Assembly: GCF_037975245.1 (NCBI RefSeq)
Contig: NC_092579.1
Location: 12,634,678 to 12,698,677, forward strand
From: Apostichopus japonicus
Lineage: Eukaryota > Echinodermata > Holothuroidea > Aspidochirotida > Stichopodidae
Length of the DNA: 64,000 nucleotides
Reading direction: 5' to 3'
Shown: positions 48,405 to 60,729 of the stretch, one piece after another
How positions within the stretch are numbered: position 1 is the first letter of the stretch
How the letters are laid out: every line of letters starts with the position of its first letter
Position numbers and translations under genes: made by a program
The notes under the pieces: generated by a model
The model's input: the letters and a program-made list of their open reading frames with translations, nothing else
Told to the model about the DNA's origin: nothing
The model's database searches: none

Positions 48405-50541
48405 TTCAAATTTCTTCTATTGGATATTTGAATCATATTCAAACTTGGGCTGCTAACCTCACCTGGTGTGTTTGTACTGATGATACTGGCTGCAAGTTCC
48501 TGAAATATAGAATAATTAAATTTATAGATTACATGCAACAGCTATATTCAACAACCTATCACAGCACAGGTCAGCAATTATTTGTGTTAGTACACTGTGG
48601 ATATGTTCATATGTATATCGATTCCTTTTGTTAAAAAATTCTTTCTTGCAATAAAAAATTTAAATGCTCCGAGACATTTATTGGATATTGAATACAAATT
48701 TGCATTTTTTTCTTTGTTAATTAAGGAATATGTTAATACATAGAGGTCATACCAAATTTAAGATCAGATAAAATTTAAGTCGGTCAATATCAGTCCCTAT
48801 TCTGGAAATTTATGCCTCTATGAGGATTTCTGTGATGATAGAATCAATGTTGATGAAAGAATAAATGTGACTTCATGCAGTGTTTTACAACCTGTATAAA
48901 ATTAATACTCCAACCACACATGCAAAGTGCAATGTAGTTCCCAGCTACACCACTCTTTAGGGAAATGGTAATTTGATGGCTGTTCTTGCTGCAAACTCAG
49001 TCTAGACAGTGTGTTAGATTATCAACTCAACCAACTTTGGCCAAGTTCCTGATATTGTCGGCTGCAAGCCAGGAATCTCATTGGGTTGCTGCCACCACCA
49101 TGAAGATTTTAGCAGTATATCATTTCTCCTATAACAACAACATTGGAATGGTAAAGCAACATTACCGTAATGATGCTATATCGCAATTCCCTTTTGAATT
49201 AAGTAATATGTTAAGGGACATTTTCATAATATTAGTTTGTTCAATATATGAAAAATCAACCAAGGTAAAATGCATTATGGTTTCCATGATGTAACATGAG
49301 TAATTTGTGTATGCATTTGTTTGTGTGTGGGGGAGGGAAGGGGGTTTGCACACACTTAATAGTAATTAAGGCTCTACAAATATTAGAAAAAGCTGGAAAT
49401 GATGATTGAGATGCAACAAACATGGGCGAAAGTGGAAAATATCTGCCAAGAAAACGAGACGGACCATTCCTGCAGGCTATGAGGTATCATTATGTTAAGT
49501 ATCAACTCAAATGGAATAAAATTCTTCCCATTCTGTGTTTATAAGGAAATTTCAGCTGAACCTTATTTTGTTACACATCTCATCAATATGCAGCAAAATA
49601 ATAGCACTGAAAACATTGCATTGTGTAACCAACCTGCTCAGCACAATAAAATTTAGTCATACCACATATGGTCCACATATGGTTAGTGAGCAATTGCAGA
49701 TCAGGTTTTAATGTTAAGCCCTGCCCACTCATTTTGTTGCACGATATCTGCACCAAAAGCAATAACGACCCTCCTTAGCTCGTCATTGCTGCAAGGATCA
49801 CCTCAAACCAAGCTACCATTCTTCAGATTGGAGCTAACAGTTATTAATATTAAGCCCTGCCCACTCATTTTGTTGCACAATATCTGCACCAAAAGCAATA
49901 ATGACCCTCCTTAGCTCATCATTGCTGCAAGGATCACCTCAAACCAACCTACCATTCTTCAGATTGGAGCTAACAAGAGAACGTCAGCTAAAATCTATTT
50001 TGGTCCCGCCCGTTACAAACATTCAATCAGCAGAATAAACCAGAGATTAAAAATGTTGTAATGGTCAAGCATCATGTTGATACTAGTTTCATGTTAACCC
50101 TGCCCACTCATTACCATGCATGATATCTACACCAAAGGAAATAGTTACTATATGTGGTTTTACCAAGTTGATCTGGCAAGAAGCTAATTAGAAGTTGAAC
50201 ATTTAATTGCTGAGTTTCAAACTGACATCACATAAAATTCTCCTCTCGAAACTAAGCAAATAAAATCAAATATTTGAAAACATTTGTCTGGAAACTGGAG
50301 TTTTCTAATTAACTTATTCTTCTCTCTTTTATTGTTGGCAATTATGTTTCATTTTTTAAAGCCATTGAGTCAAAATTGATTTATTGTGTGAAGACAGCTA
50401 CAGCCCTTACCCTCACATAAGCCAGCACAGAACTCATCAAGTTACTGATTATTGTTAAGAAAATTATGGAGGAATCATGCAAATCAACCCCCTCTCCCGA
50501 CCCCCCCCCCCCCAAATAAAAAGACTGTAAAGGAATCTTAC
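48405..50541. other. No gene; internal tandem duplication
   Basis: A block of about 140 bp starting TTAAGCCCTGCCCACTCATT is duplicated at 49713 and 49853 (over 90 percent alike by eye), with a diverged third start near 50094. A poly-C run lies at 50501. No exon seen. Confidence 0.5.
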
Positions 50542-53008
50542 TTGTGTGAAATTCTTTAAGTAAAATGGATTGAATTTCTTCTTCAAAGGAAGGCCTGTGG
50601 AACTGTCAATATGTGTGTAGAGCCCTTTCTCATTCACAGCCTTGACTCCATACGGCCCAAGCCAAGAGTTTTCGAGCTTCCCTCCTCTTCGGGCATCCTT
50701 TCTAGCATTCCGGACGAGAACACTTATAGAACCAACTTTGAAGCTCTGAATAAGACAAAATCCAGCATATATACGTAAACATCATAATACAATGTATATG
50801 TTGCCATTCATTTAACTACAGTGCAGTTTTCAATGCACAACATAGCATTATGTAATTACCTGTTTTGATTGCTGCCTTTAATCAAAACTCTTTTTTTGCC
50901 GTTCTTGGGCTTTGCCAATATTTTCTTTTACAAAACCTTTATGTCCTGCGACTGTGACATGAGTTGAAAAACCCTCTCCCGCTGTGCATCGCTGCAGCAG
51001 GAGATTCTGGTTGGACAATGGAGTCTTCAATGTCTACTGGTAACAATGGCTCTCTGGATATATGAAGATAATTAACAATCAATTATTCACAACACTTTGT
51101 TGACTGAAGAATAAATAAATTTTTATATATTTTATTTTCACTATTAAGACCCTGGAACCATAAATATGAGTCACATCACATACTCAAACCAGCAGAAATA
51201 TAAAACAAAAGTATATTCTGTGCTGTTATAGGTCCAAATTGCATACCAGCTCAAAATATGATATATAACTGAAAAACAAAACCAATATCAGTGGCATTAA
51301 TTGCATGTATCTAAATTAATTGGCATGCTTTTATAGTTTAATGAATGTTCATCTTTTGTACTTGCTGTACTTACTTAGGTTTTGCAACTTAAATAGGGTT
51401 ATTGGTGGTCCTCTATTTAGCAGTTTTTTCCAGGACCCGGGATGTGTCAAATGAGATTTTATCCTATAGAGGATCAGTGTAGCTATGCAGGATTTTTCCA
51501 AACTCTCTTGTCCCTGATTGCTTTTCTCCGTATATGACCTTTACAAATGTAAACCTCTATTCAGCAATGGTAGGTTTGAATTATTACAAACCTTCCAAAC
51601 GTCACAAGGAAAGGAGAAAGACCTGTAGAACCATGTTTTGCTGTAAGGTACCCCATGAGAATGTAAGACAGTGTTTCATCCCAGTCATCTTGGTTTTGAT
51701 TGACAACTTTGATGAGTGACATTTGCATTTTGCAGTGTTTGGTTGAATCTTTCATCCAGCCCATTGGTCTGTGGGTGGTAGCTGAAGGATACTCTGTGGC
51801 CCACCCCTGTCATGTCAAACAGGGACTTGTTCAGAGCATTAACAAATTCTCCTCTTTGGTCTGAGATGACAATTTTCATGCACCCAAATCTAAATAAATG
51901 AAAAATTAAACAAGTTGTTAAAGAACTGGTTATGAGTAATGCAGTAAACTATTGGCATCTTCAGAGTGGCCGTGTGGTTTAATCAGGAGATTCTTTTAGC
52001 ACTTTTTCAAAACAAGTACATTAAGCACTGACATAACACCTGGTCTTAGATGCACTGACCGTTATCCCACTAACATTTTATTAACATTAAGTTATAAAAC
52101 AACTTCAAGAAATTCCTGTAACCATTTGGCCGCTTTCTGGGTCACAGGTAAAACTGAGAACAAATGCAGGTCTGCATAACTAACTTTATGCATAACTAAC
52201 TGCATAACTAACTAAAAAATCTGCATAACTAACTAAAAAATATGTTATGTTATAAAAAAAAGTCTGCATAACTAACTAAAATATATGTTATGTAAAGTAA
52301 AAACAAAGTAGATGGATATATACCTGGCCATGGTTTCAAACAGAAAGTTTGCAACGGTTTATGCTGTTTTGTCTCTTACAGCAACAGCCTCTGGCCATTT
52401 TGAAAAATAGTCACATAGGGTTATGATGTACTTATTTCCATTGATGGTCTCTGCAAGGGGTCCAATCATATCCACACCCACCTAAAAAAAAGAAAGGAAA
52501 ATAGCATTCAGAACCATACACAATCATATCAACTGATGTTCAAGTGATTTATGTCTGAGTTTTGTAGACAATATACTGCTATTAAGGATTTCCAATCATG
52601 CTGATATATACTTATTGAAAGTTAACAAAAGATTACTCGATGACTGAATGTGCTAAAAGCAGGTATTCTTACACTGCTAATAAGGTGCGTACAATCAACA
52701 ATTCTTGTACAGAACAGAATGCTGTATCAAAGTTTGCAAATACTTTTGATACTGGACAGTGAAGCTTTTTTAATTTCAATGATTTAAATTGCATGATTTT
52801 GGCTTTTCTTGATTTAAAAGTATTACTGCTCACACTTTTCAGCACAAAGCTCGGTGGCTGTGTATTGCTCCTGTTAGTCTAAACTCTTTGATCTTTTCCG
52901 TATCGATCTTCTTAGATTTAATGTTGAATTTTCAGGGCACAGTCCTGACGAACGATATTTTCCAATGATACTGTACTCTTCATCGGTATCCAGCTCAGGA
53001 GAAGTCAT
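50542..53008 (-). pseudogene. Intron-containing Gypsy/Ginger-type integrase gene, decayed
   Basis: Five minus-strand pieces with splice signals. 53008-52874: MTSPELDTDEEYSIIGKYRS, YPxN-like GLCPENSTLNLRRSIRKRSK. 52481-52324: GVDMIGPLAETINGNKYIIT and CDYFSKWPEA (first catalytic Asp), with one TAA. 51889-51592: KIVISDQRGEFVNALNKSLF (second Asp) and HPQTNGLDERFNQTLQ (Glu), then a frameshift. 51053-50860: REPLLPVDIEDSIVQPES to IGKAQERQKKSFD, with stops. 50745-50542: SFKVGSISVLVRNARKDARR, LENSWLGPYGVKAV, the integrase C-terminal domain. Acceptors and donors (TTTAG, CCAG|GTATAT, ACAG|GTAATT) surround each. The layout resembles GIN1/KRBA2-like genes. The stops and shifts argue for a pseudogene. Confidence 0.7.
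52160..52290. repeat. Short tandem repeat TGCATAACTAACT
   Basis: Five copies of GCATAACTAACT with A-rich spacers inside an intron of the integrase gene. AATATATGTTATGT interleaves. Confidence 0.75.
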
Positions 53009-54335
53009 CTTGTAATATCAGATCGGGCTAAGTAAGTTAACGGTCTCAACTCCTAATGCTTAACCGAAGGCCAGAACAGTGCGTGCAAATATGCAACTAC
53101 TAAGAATTTTGTGTGCCTGCGCGTTACACATTGAAATGTATTGCTTAGCATAATAACAAGCATGGCCTGTGTTTAACAAATTTATGTCTTGTTGATCACT
53201 TTTCTTTGTTTTAGAACTTGGAACCTATTAAGAGTTTATATATCTTTTTTAGTAAGGTTATGAATTAATAACACGTTTGTCTACTCATTATTATTGCCTT
53301 TAAATGAATGTTTGATTGATGGTGGAGTGGCACCACCATTAAGAAAAGAACAACTTTTAGAAAATTTATAGATTGTCACACTTTTCTACCATCTTAAATA
53401 TAATTTCCAGAATAGTTTTCAGGTCTGGTCAATTCTAATTCATGAATTGCAGATATTAATTATATTTTTTTCATTTAGAATAGAAGTTCTGTACTGTAAT
53501 TTGAAAATTTGCTACCTTTGGCAACCGTGAAACGTGAACAGACCCAATTTCGAGGACGCTGATGTCAAACTCAAAGGTATAACAAACTTTCGTAAAATTT
53601 TGAAGACTTGCAGTGAGAGTTGTACAGTAAACCGCGAGAGTTGGCAGGCCTGCAAAACCCTAGCAATATAGTCTTCCACTTAAACGATTTTTGCTGATGT
53701 ACTGAGTTTAGTCTAAGTCTTAACCCTATCGTTTTAAACTTCAGCCAGTGGCAGTAGGCCAAATTGTATAGGCCTAATGGAGTTTTTGGCTGAAACTGTA
53801 ACTGTGTAAGGCCTAGCTAATTTAGAACTAGCCTTATGGCTGATAAGTCTGTTAACAAATCTTCAATCAAAGCGGTGTTGCATAGCATGCTAGGTGCTTA
53901 CCCTAGGAGTATCTTAGGCTCAGCCATTACCATCTTCCATATACTTATTGCAATACCAACTGACTCGACCTGTTGTTGGCCAAAAAAGGGGATATTGAAT
54001 ATCTACCCCATTTGGTAATGCTAGGCATACTTAATGCTCCTCTGCACAAATTCATGATTAAACACACAGAGTATTATTTCAGTGGTCAAGCCAAACATGT
54101 CTTCAAGCACAGGAAAGTAGTGCTGGCCATTAGATTTAGAGCACTTATGTTTACAATCATACATGTTGACTGGTGAATTAATTAGGTGCGCTCAAGGATG
54201 AACCCTTGTGGCAGTATTTGGGGTAGTTTATCAAGTAACAAGTTCTTAATGCTCGAGTGAATTTGAGAAGGACTGTTTATCTATAGACAGTCTTGGCCTT
54301 CATGCATAGCATTAGACCTAGTAATATGTATGGCC
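53009..54335. other. No gene seen
   Basis: The region upstream of the integrase start could hold its promoter, but no clear element is visible. ORFs at 53571-53762 and 53836-54176 have no family signature. Confidence 0.4.
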
Positions 54336-54614
54336 GTGGCTATTCTTACGACTAGTCGTAACAATTATTTATAAAATATTCTTACGACATAAGGCAAATT
54401 CAAGCGCAGTAAAGTAAATAAAGCAACTGCGCATGTAGTAGGGGTAATCCTAACCCTACCTTTAACCCTAAACCCCAATCCTAACCCTAACACTAGCCCT
54501 AACCGGAAATTATTGTTACTCCTGGTCGTAAAAAATAGTACTCCTGTCATAAAAATAACAACTGCGCATGCGTAGTCGGAAATTATTCTTACAAACAGTC
54601 GTAAGAATAGCCAC
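54336..54614. mobile_element. 279-bp MITE with telomere-like core
   Basis: GTGGCTATTCTTACGACT at the left is inverted at the right as AGTCGTAAGAATAGCCAC, 18 bp perfect. Between them, about 54448-54502 is a degenerate run of TAACCCTAAC-type units, the C-rich strand of TTAGGG repeats. Further inverted words (AACTGCGCATG, GGAAATTATT) recur inside. No coding. The target duplication is unclear. Confidence 0.7.
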
Positions 54615-54651
54615 TTTGAATATGTATTGCTATGCCCATAGCAGTAGGATG

Positions 54652-55135
54652 GTGACTTCGAAGTTCGGACACTTAAGACTTAAAACACCCCAAAACTAAA
54701 TCTTCTGGTATAAATCACCAGAAAATATACTTCATATGGTGGGAGAATTTTGTTATAGTACGATACACGGCCAAACTTTCTTTCCTGCTTGAACTGTTTT
54801 CACGTTGTTTTCCAAGAAGATTCTTCGTGATTGTGGAACTGGTATTTCTTTGCTAGAGTATTGCGAAGTTCGGACACGCAACCCACAGTGTGGCGCTGGT
54901 GATAAAATTGGTGGCGCAGTTGCTCTTTCAGTAATTATAACAGACTTCATAGATCTTCATCATTTTATTGGCAAATATGTAAGTAATTTCTTGCACACGG
55001 GTCATTTTGGAGAGAAAATAACTGTAGCTTCGTACTTTTTGGTGAAATTTGACTCTTCCTGTAGATTTTCATGGTGAAATCGTGTATTTCTTAGGGTGTC
55101 CGAACTTTCGCAGTATGCCGAACTTCGCAATACTG
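54652..55135. mobile_element. Inverted-repeat element with GAAGTTCGGACAC ends
   Basis: GTATTGCGAAGTTCGG at 54859 is inverted at 55117-55133 (CCGAACTTCGCAATAC). A second inverted word, GTGTCCGAACTTTCGCA, lies at 55097. A further direct copy, CGAAGTTCGGACAC, at 54658 suggests a larger or nested unit. The ORF spanning it (54805-55077) is likely incidental. Confidence 0.5.
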
Positions 55136-56689
55136 ACTATACTAGTAGTAGGCTACTTCATATGGCCATATTCAACTTCAATTCCTATGATTGAGATACA
55201 CAGCTAATTGTCTGCATATAGGTCCATTAAGCCTAACTCAGCCCAGCTACAGTCAGACTTTAGAATCTTGGTTACATTGGTTGCACTGGTATAAAGTTCT
55301 ACTGTAGGTCTAGGCCTAGGCTAGGCTTGTTATAACTCAGTCGTATAACTCAGTCGTAGGCCTAGACATAGGAAGCCATATAGGCCTATGCTTGTTTGCT
55401 TTGATCTCAAATAAGTAGTAAGCCAAGCCTAAAATGGAACTAAACAGGAAATCCTGGACTTTATGACCAAAACATGCCGATCTACTCTTACTGTCGTAAT
55501 ACTAGTTGTTGAAGCCTAGCCTAGTACCGATTAGTAGTAGTGCCTATGGCCCTATGCATATCCCCACCTCAAACAGCTTGGTAGGCCTCTAGACCGTCAT
55601 GCAGTTGAAATTTTGTCTCCCAAATCTTTCGTCTTTGTAGAAACGAACTCCATTTCGGTGGCTACATCAGGCCGCACAGCAAGGCAAGATGTTTTCTTTA
55701 AAACAATACAAAACCATTGTTAGCATACGCACGTTTTATACAAAATATGTGTTTGTAAAATTGTATGGCAGTGTCGTCTGCACATTTCAAAAAAGTTTTT
55801 TGATTTAGGGTGGCATACTCCTATTAGAGTCGATATCCATCCGCCCGATTGTTATTCTATCTCGGGAAATGTTCCAAAAAGCATCAGGAGAACATCTTTT
55901 TTTGACCCGTTATCAATATTGATTTTGGTTTTTTATTTTGTGGCTTGCATGTTGAAGAGCATGAATGACTAGAATGTCTTTACATATGTTATGTTTCTTC
56001 CTTGTCATCTTAATTGTTTATTTTAAAAACGTATGAAAACAGAAATTAAATAATAAGATCATTCAAGAAGCTTTTAAGTGCATGGATGGGAGCTAGGGGC
56101 TGGGGAGTTTTGTAGTTGAGCCAAACTTGGTTCAATTTAAAGGCATTGAAGAGTCGCCCAAAACCACGTTCGGCGATCTGAAAAAGTTAACTTTCCGTGG
56201 CTTGCAAGTGACGATTTGTTCGTGTCGCTACAAAGTGCAGACAGTACAGTACGGTAATGAAACGTGATACCTTGTTATATTTTAGCTGGACCTAAGATGT
56301 CCATCGCTGTATTGTCTGTACACTGTGTTGTAGGTATTGACCGCAGCTGTATGCACTGACTGTACACTAGTGTCTAATTACCGATGGTAGCAAGCTGTTT
56401 GTGTGTATTTTCTGGGATCGATGGTGGTGTCTAACACTTTTGTTACATCTCATTCGAAACTAGGTCAGATTACCGGCATTATACGTTTCTTTTTGCGCGA
56501 GTCTTCGCACCCTTTAAGTCCCCTTTAGGCCAAGATGGAAGATGCTTATCCAACCAATTTAACATAACCCTCTCATACGCGAAGAGAACGGTGAAACTCT
56601 TTTTAACAGTATTTTTATTGATGAGGATATTAGATAGATAGAGATTTATTTCATCCATAAGATATGGACATTTTCCCTCTCTCACTAAT

Positions 56690-56690
<1 letters not shown>
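55136..56690. other. No gene seen
   Basis: AGGCCTA-type words at 55300-55440, then AT-rich DNA without a supported exon. Confidence 0.45.
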
Positions 56691-56735
<45 letters not shown>

Positions 56736-56819
56736 TCATGATATGTACCTTAGGGTTAGATTAAATTTAGTGTGTAAGTCAATGTAACTGTCGACCTAAG
56801 GTATGATCCATACCTGTAG

Positions 56820-56887
<68 letters not shown>
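56691..56887. repeat. Two (TA)n microsatellites
   Basis: Perfect (TA)n at about 56692-56733 and 56818-56887, separated by about 85 bp. The second abuts the 3' end of the minus-strand family B LINE. Confidence 0.9.
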
Positions 56888-56890
<3 letters not shown>

Positions 56891-59800
56891 TTCATTTATT
56901 TGTTTTTTGCACATAAATATTACAATGTGAATGGAAGTCTTCTGAAAAGCCTATGCTGGCTTAACAAAACAGAAGAATCCCATGAAGAAAATATAGAAAA
57001 TAGTGAAAATAATGTTAATAACAATACGTATACGCTTCAATATGTGAATATGCTGCTATGCGACTATGCAGCTAAATCATGATTAATAAGACATGATAAT
57101 TTCTTTAGTAAGACATTTACTAAATGTGGAGCTTGTTTTCTTAGTTTTTAAAGTTATTGACAGTGAATTCCAAATTTTGGTTGCACGGTTTCTGAGGCTT
57201 AACATACCAGTGCGTGTTTTATATGATTTATAATGTGCGTTGCTAGCCGTTCTGGTATTATGATTATGGAAATCTGTGTTGCTATTTATAAAATTTCGAA
57301 AACTGATTGGCAATGATCCATTCCAAGCCTTGTATGTAAATGTTGCAATATTAACTTTTATAATGTCATCTAATTTCAATAAATTGAGTTTCTTAAAGAG
57401 GGGGCTTGTATGTTCACGGGTCGCTGCGTGAGATATATGACGTATTGCACTCTTTTGAAGTATTTTAAGGTGACTTAAATGAGAAACACTTGTACCAGAC
57501 CAGATAATCAAACAGTAATACAGATGTGGTACTATTAAAGTTTGATAAAGCATTCTGAGTATATTCTGGGGGAGGAAATGTTTTAGCTTTGCTAAAATTC
57601 CTGCACCTCTTGCAACGCTGTTGCAAACTTTTGTAATATGGTCACTCCATGGAAGTTTACTATCAATATTAACCCCTAGAAACTTAGTAGTTGATACTTG
57701 TTTCATTACTTTACCGTCCATTATTATGTCATTATTCCAGTTAAGCGTTCTTCTTCCATTAAATACTATATAGTTAGTTTTGTCTACATTAAGTGATAAC
57801 TTATTAGCAGCAAACCAGTTAGTAAATTTAGTTAATTCAGTAGAGACAGTATCATGTATTCTATGTACGTTTTCGAACTCGAAGAAAATACTGGTATCAT
57901 CAGCAAACAAAATAGTCTTGGCAATTACACCTGGCAAATGTCATTGACATATATTATGAACAACAGTGGTCCCAAGGGCGGCGGAAGCACTTTTAATCTG
58001 GGGGGGCACCGACATCAAAGGGCACTTTGCAGAAATTCGATTGGACTGATGCAGCCTTATATTTAGTACCCTTTGTAACTCTTATTGTATTATCTTATTT
58101 GTGTATACACATCACTCCATCAACGCCCCCCCCCCTCCCCCCTAAAGGAAAATATGCATACTAGCACTGCAATATCCAATGTGCAAATTGGGAAACAAGG
58201 AACAAGTTTTCTTTTGAGACAAAATGAGGTGAAATCATGCTAGTTGCTAATGTAGGAATCTTCCGAATTAGAGTTTATTTCTTGTTAATATCTTAACAAA
58301 TTTTTTCCATTCGAAATAGCTTTGAGTTTGATCCACAGAAATTCATTAAAAGTCACGGGCGTAGCCAAGATTGGCAAAGTTGTATGCACGACTATCTGAG
58401 CGGAGCGCCACCATCGGTTGGCGCGGAGCGTACTAGAAAATTTTTGGTTCTACAAACCCCTCAGATGGCCGGAAACGGCCCTTCCCGAGTGTTCATTCTG
58501 GTTCCCTGGCCTCTTGCTAACTTGAGGCACCTCAATTTTTATGTAGAAAAAGGGCACATTTTTAACCTGAGGAAAAGTGGGGGGGCACGTGCCCCCTGTG
58601 CCCCCCCGGTTCCGCCGCCCTTGAGTGGTCCTAATATTGAGCCCTGTGGAACACCACAACGGGTTACAGCGTGTTCGGATTTAGAGTTTTATATGAAGTA
58701 TACTGATGTCTATTGGATAAATAGCTGCTCAACCAGTCAAGGGTTGTTCCCCTTACACCATACAAAGATAATTTACTTAGCAAAATGGTATGGTCAATAG
58801 TATCAAATGCCTTGGAGAGATCAAGGAACACTCCAATACATATTTTGGTATTATCAAGACTAGTACATATTTTTTCAATAGCATTTTCCAAAGCAAGTTC
58901 TGTAGAATGCTTTGGGCGGAAGCCATATTGATCATTGCACAGGATATTAAACTTGGTTAGAAACTTAAAGATACGATTGTACATAAGCCTTTCAATAATT
59001 TTTGAAAAACATGATAATAAAGAAATAGGACGGTAATTTTCATATACATCTTGGTCACCTTTTTTAAAAATTGGTATAACCTTAGCAATCTTTAGTTTAT
59101 CTGGAAATGTACCAGAAGTAAAAGATAAATTACAAATATAAGTCAATGGTTTGGCGATAAAGTGAATAACATTTCTTATTATATCTGGTTTAAAATCGTC
59201 ATATCCCGCTGCTTTTGTTTGGTTTCAGGCTGGAAATAGCAACTATTGAAAGTTCTTCCTCACTGACAGGATTAATGAACATAGATTGACTGTTTCTGTT
59301 ATTATTATGAATAATATATTCTGTTCTACCTTTATTTGTAATATTTATTGCAAGTGAGGGTCCAATGTTTACAAAATATTTGTTAAAGTAGCTGGCAATG
59401 TCATTCTCGTTGCTGATTTCTTGATCACCAGTTTTAAAAGCAGCAGGATATCCACCTTTTTTCGGTTGGTGTTTAGAACTTTGTTTATTTTATTCCAAGT
59501 TACACTTATATTATTTCTATTATTTTTGAATTTATCATAGAAATACAATCTTTTAGAAAATCTAATAATATGGTTAAGCTTATTGCGATAATGCTTATAC
59601 GTAGCCTTGTTAACATCAGTAGGTGCTGTTAAATAACTTTTAAAGAGCTTTGTTCTTTCTTTTGATAGATGTCAACATTCCGGTTGTAATCCATGGATGT
59701 TTCTTTTTACGTCGTTTCCTTCTGCTTACATAACATATGGGAAAACAATTATTATAGGTATAATTAAAGGATTCAAAGAAAGTGTCGTAAGCAGCATTAA

Positions 59801-59945
59801 CATCAGTTTGGCTTAAAACATCGTTTCAGTTTTTTGTTTTCGATTTCATAGTTAAAACGCCTGATGCTATCTGGTTTATAATTTCGCCTGTACATGAAGT
59901 TCATTGGTCTGTTATTCTTGGTAGGAATTTGGTTTGATTTGATTT
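56888..59945 (-). mobile_element. Family B LINE copy, minus, split by a hAT-like insertion
   Basis: Order on the minus strand: endonuclease-RT linker (59150-59940, broken), RT start (58664-59146: AKVIPIFKKGDQD, NYRPISLL, QYGFRPKHST, FLDLSKAFDTIDH), QGSILGPL at about 58631-58655, then foreign DNA 57973-58623, then the rest of the RT (57083-57937: FADDTSIFF, TTKFLGVNIDSKLPWSDHI, stop at 57083) and a 3' hairpin (56936-56978). The two RT halves meet again exactly at the 8-bp duplication. Apart from that insertion the RT is largely open, so the copy is fairly young. Confidence 0.85.
57965..58631. mobile_element. 651-bp hAT-like element inside LINE RT
   Basis: The element spans 57973-58623, with ends CAAGGGCGGCGGAA and TTCCGCCGCCCTTG (14 bp perfect inverted). 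AGTGGTCC flanks both sides (57965-57972, 58624-58631). The insertion lies in the codons for motif B (QGSILGPL) of the host LINE. Internally, 58385-58480 is the reverse complement of the CCAACCGATGGTGGCGCTCC block of the element at 41563-43041. No transposase. Confidence 0.9.
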
Positions 59946-60200
59946 GGTTTATTTTGTTTTTTCACGTGCAAATATACAAGGTGAAAGGAAGTCTTCTATA
60001 AAGCATACAATAGCTTAATAATGTAGAAGACTCGCTGAAGAAAGAAAAGAGAAGAAAAAATTAAAAATCAAATTAAACGTTTCGACAATAAATCAATGAT
60101 ATGATATTTTAATTAATATGATTAAGCCATTTACTAAATGTGGAGCTTGTTTTCTTAGTTTTTAAAGTTATTGACAGTGAATTCCAAATTTTGAATTATT
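59932..60200 (-). mobile_element. 5'-truncated family B LINE copy
   Basis: Repeats the last RT codons (60121-60195 matches 57113-57181) plus the 3' UTR with hairpin AGTCTTCTA...TAGAAGACT (59990-60032 on the plus strand) and an AAATC-rich tail at 59932-59955. It has the same orientation as, and abuts, the larger copy, so one inserted next to or into the other. Confidence 0.75.
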
Positions 60201-60729
60201 GGTAACTTTAAAAAGAGAGATTGTATAATTGAGGATTAGCTTCAGAAAACTACTCAAAACTATTCTGGCTGAGCTCAGGAAATTGGGTATTTCTTGCCTG
60301 AGCTACATTGATGATATTTATATCCAGGCTTTTTTTGTTTTCAAAGTATGGAAAGTAAGAATGTTATGTTATCCTTTGTACCAAGTGGTAATGAAATTAT
60401 CTCAGTTCTTGTTTAAAAAGAAAAGAAATGTTTCTGTTGCTCAGCAAGCAAATTAAAAAAGATACAAACTTTGAATTTGTGTTCGTTTGTAATCTTTCTG
60501 TTCGTATGCGCTTGAACACTGCTTTGAAATCTCAAGTAGTTCCGTTGTGAAGTGTAATGGGGAAGTAGAATCGTTAAATTAAACGAGACCATAGGTTGAA
60601 GTTTGATTGAGATTCTACTGAGACATTACACGAACGAAGGCATTACTTGCCCTCCCATGTAATGCATTCTCATGCAGGATTATTATCACATAATTTTCCC
60701 TCCCAGAAGTTCGTGGTGTTCAATCGCAT
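60201..60729 (+). pseudogene. DIRS-type reverse transcriptase fragment
   Basis: 60229-60456: RISFRKLLKTILAELRKLGI then SCLSYIDDIYIQ. KLLKP-LA-LR--G----YIDD-Y-Q is the palm signature of DIRS/tyrosine-recombinase retrotransposons, with YIDD the catalytic box. After IQ the frame diverges to hydrophobic residues, so only a short exon-sized scrap is left. 60460-60729 has no open frame but looks like part of the same insertion. Confidence 0.6.

Noticed and set aside
54805-55077. 90-residue plus ORF
   Set aside because: Overlaps an inverted-repeat element; composition and position suggest chance.
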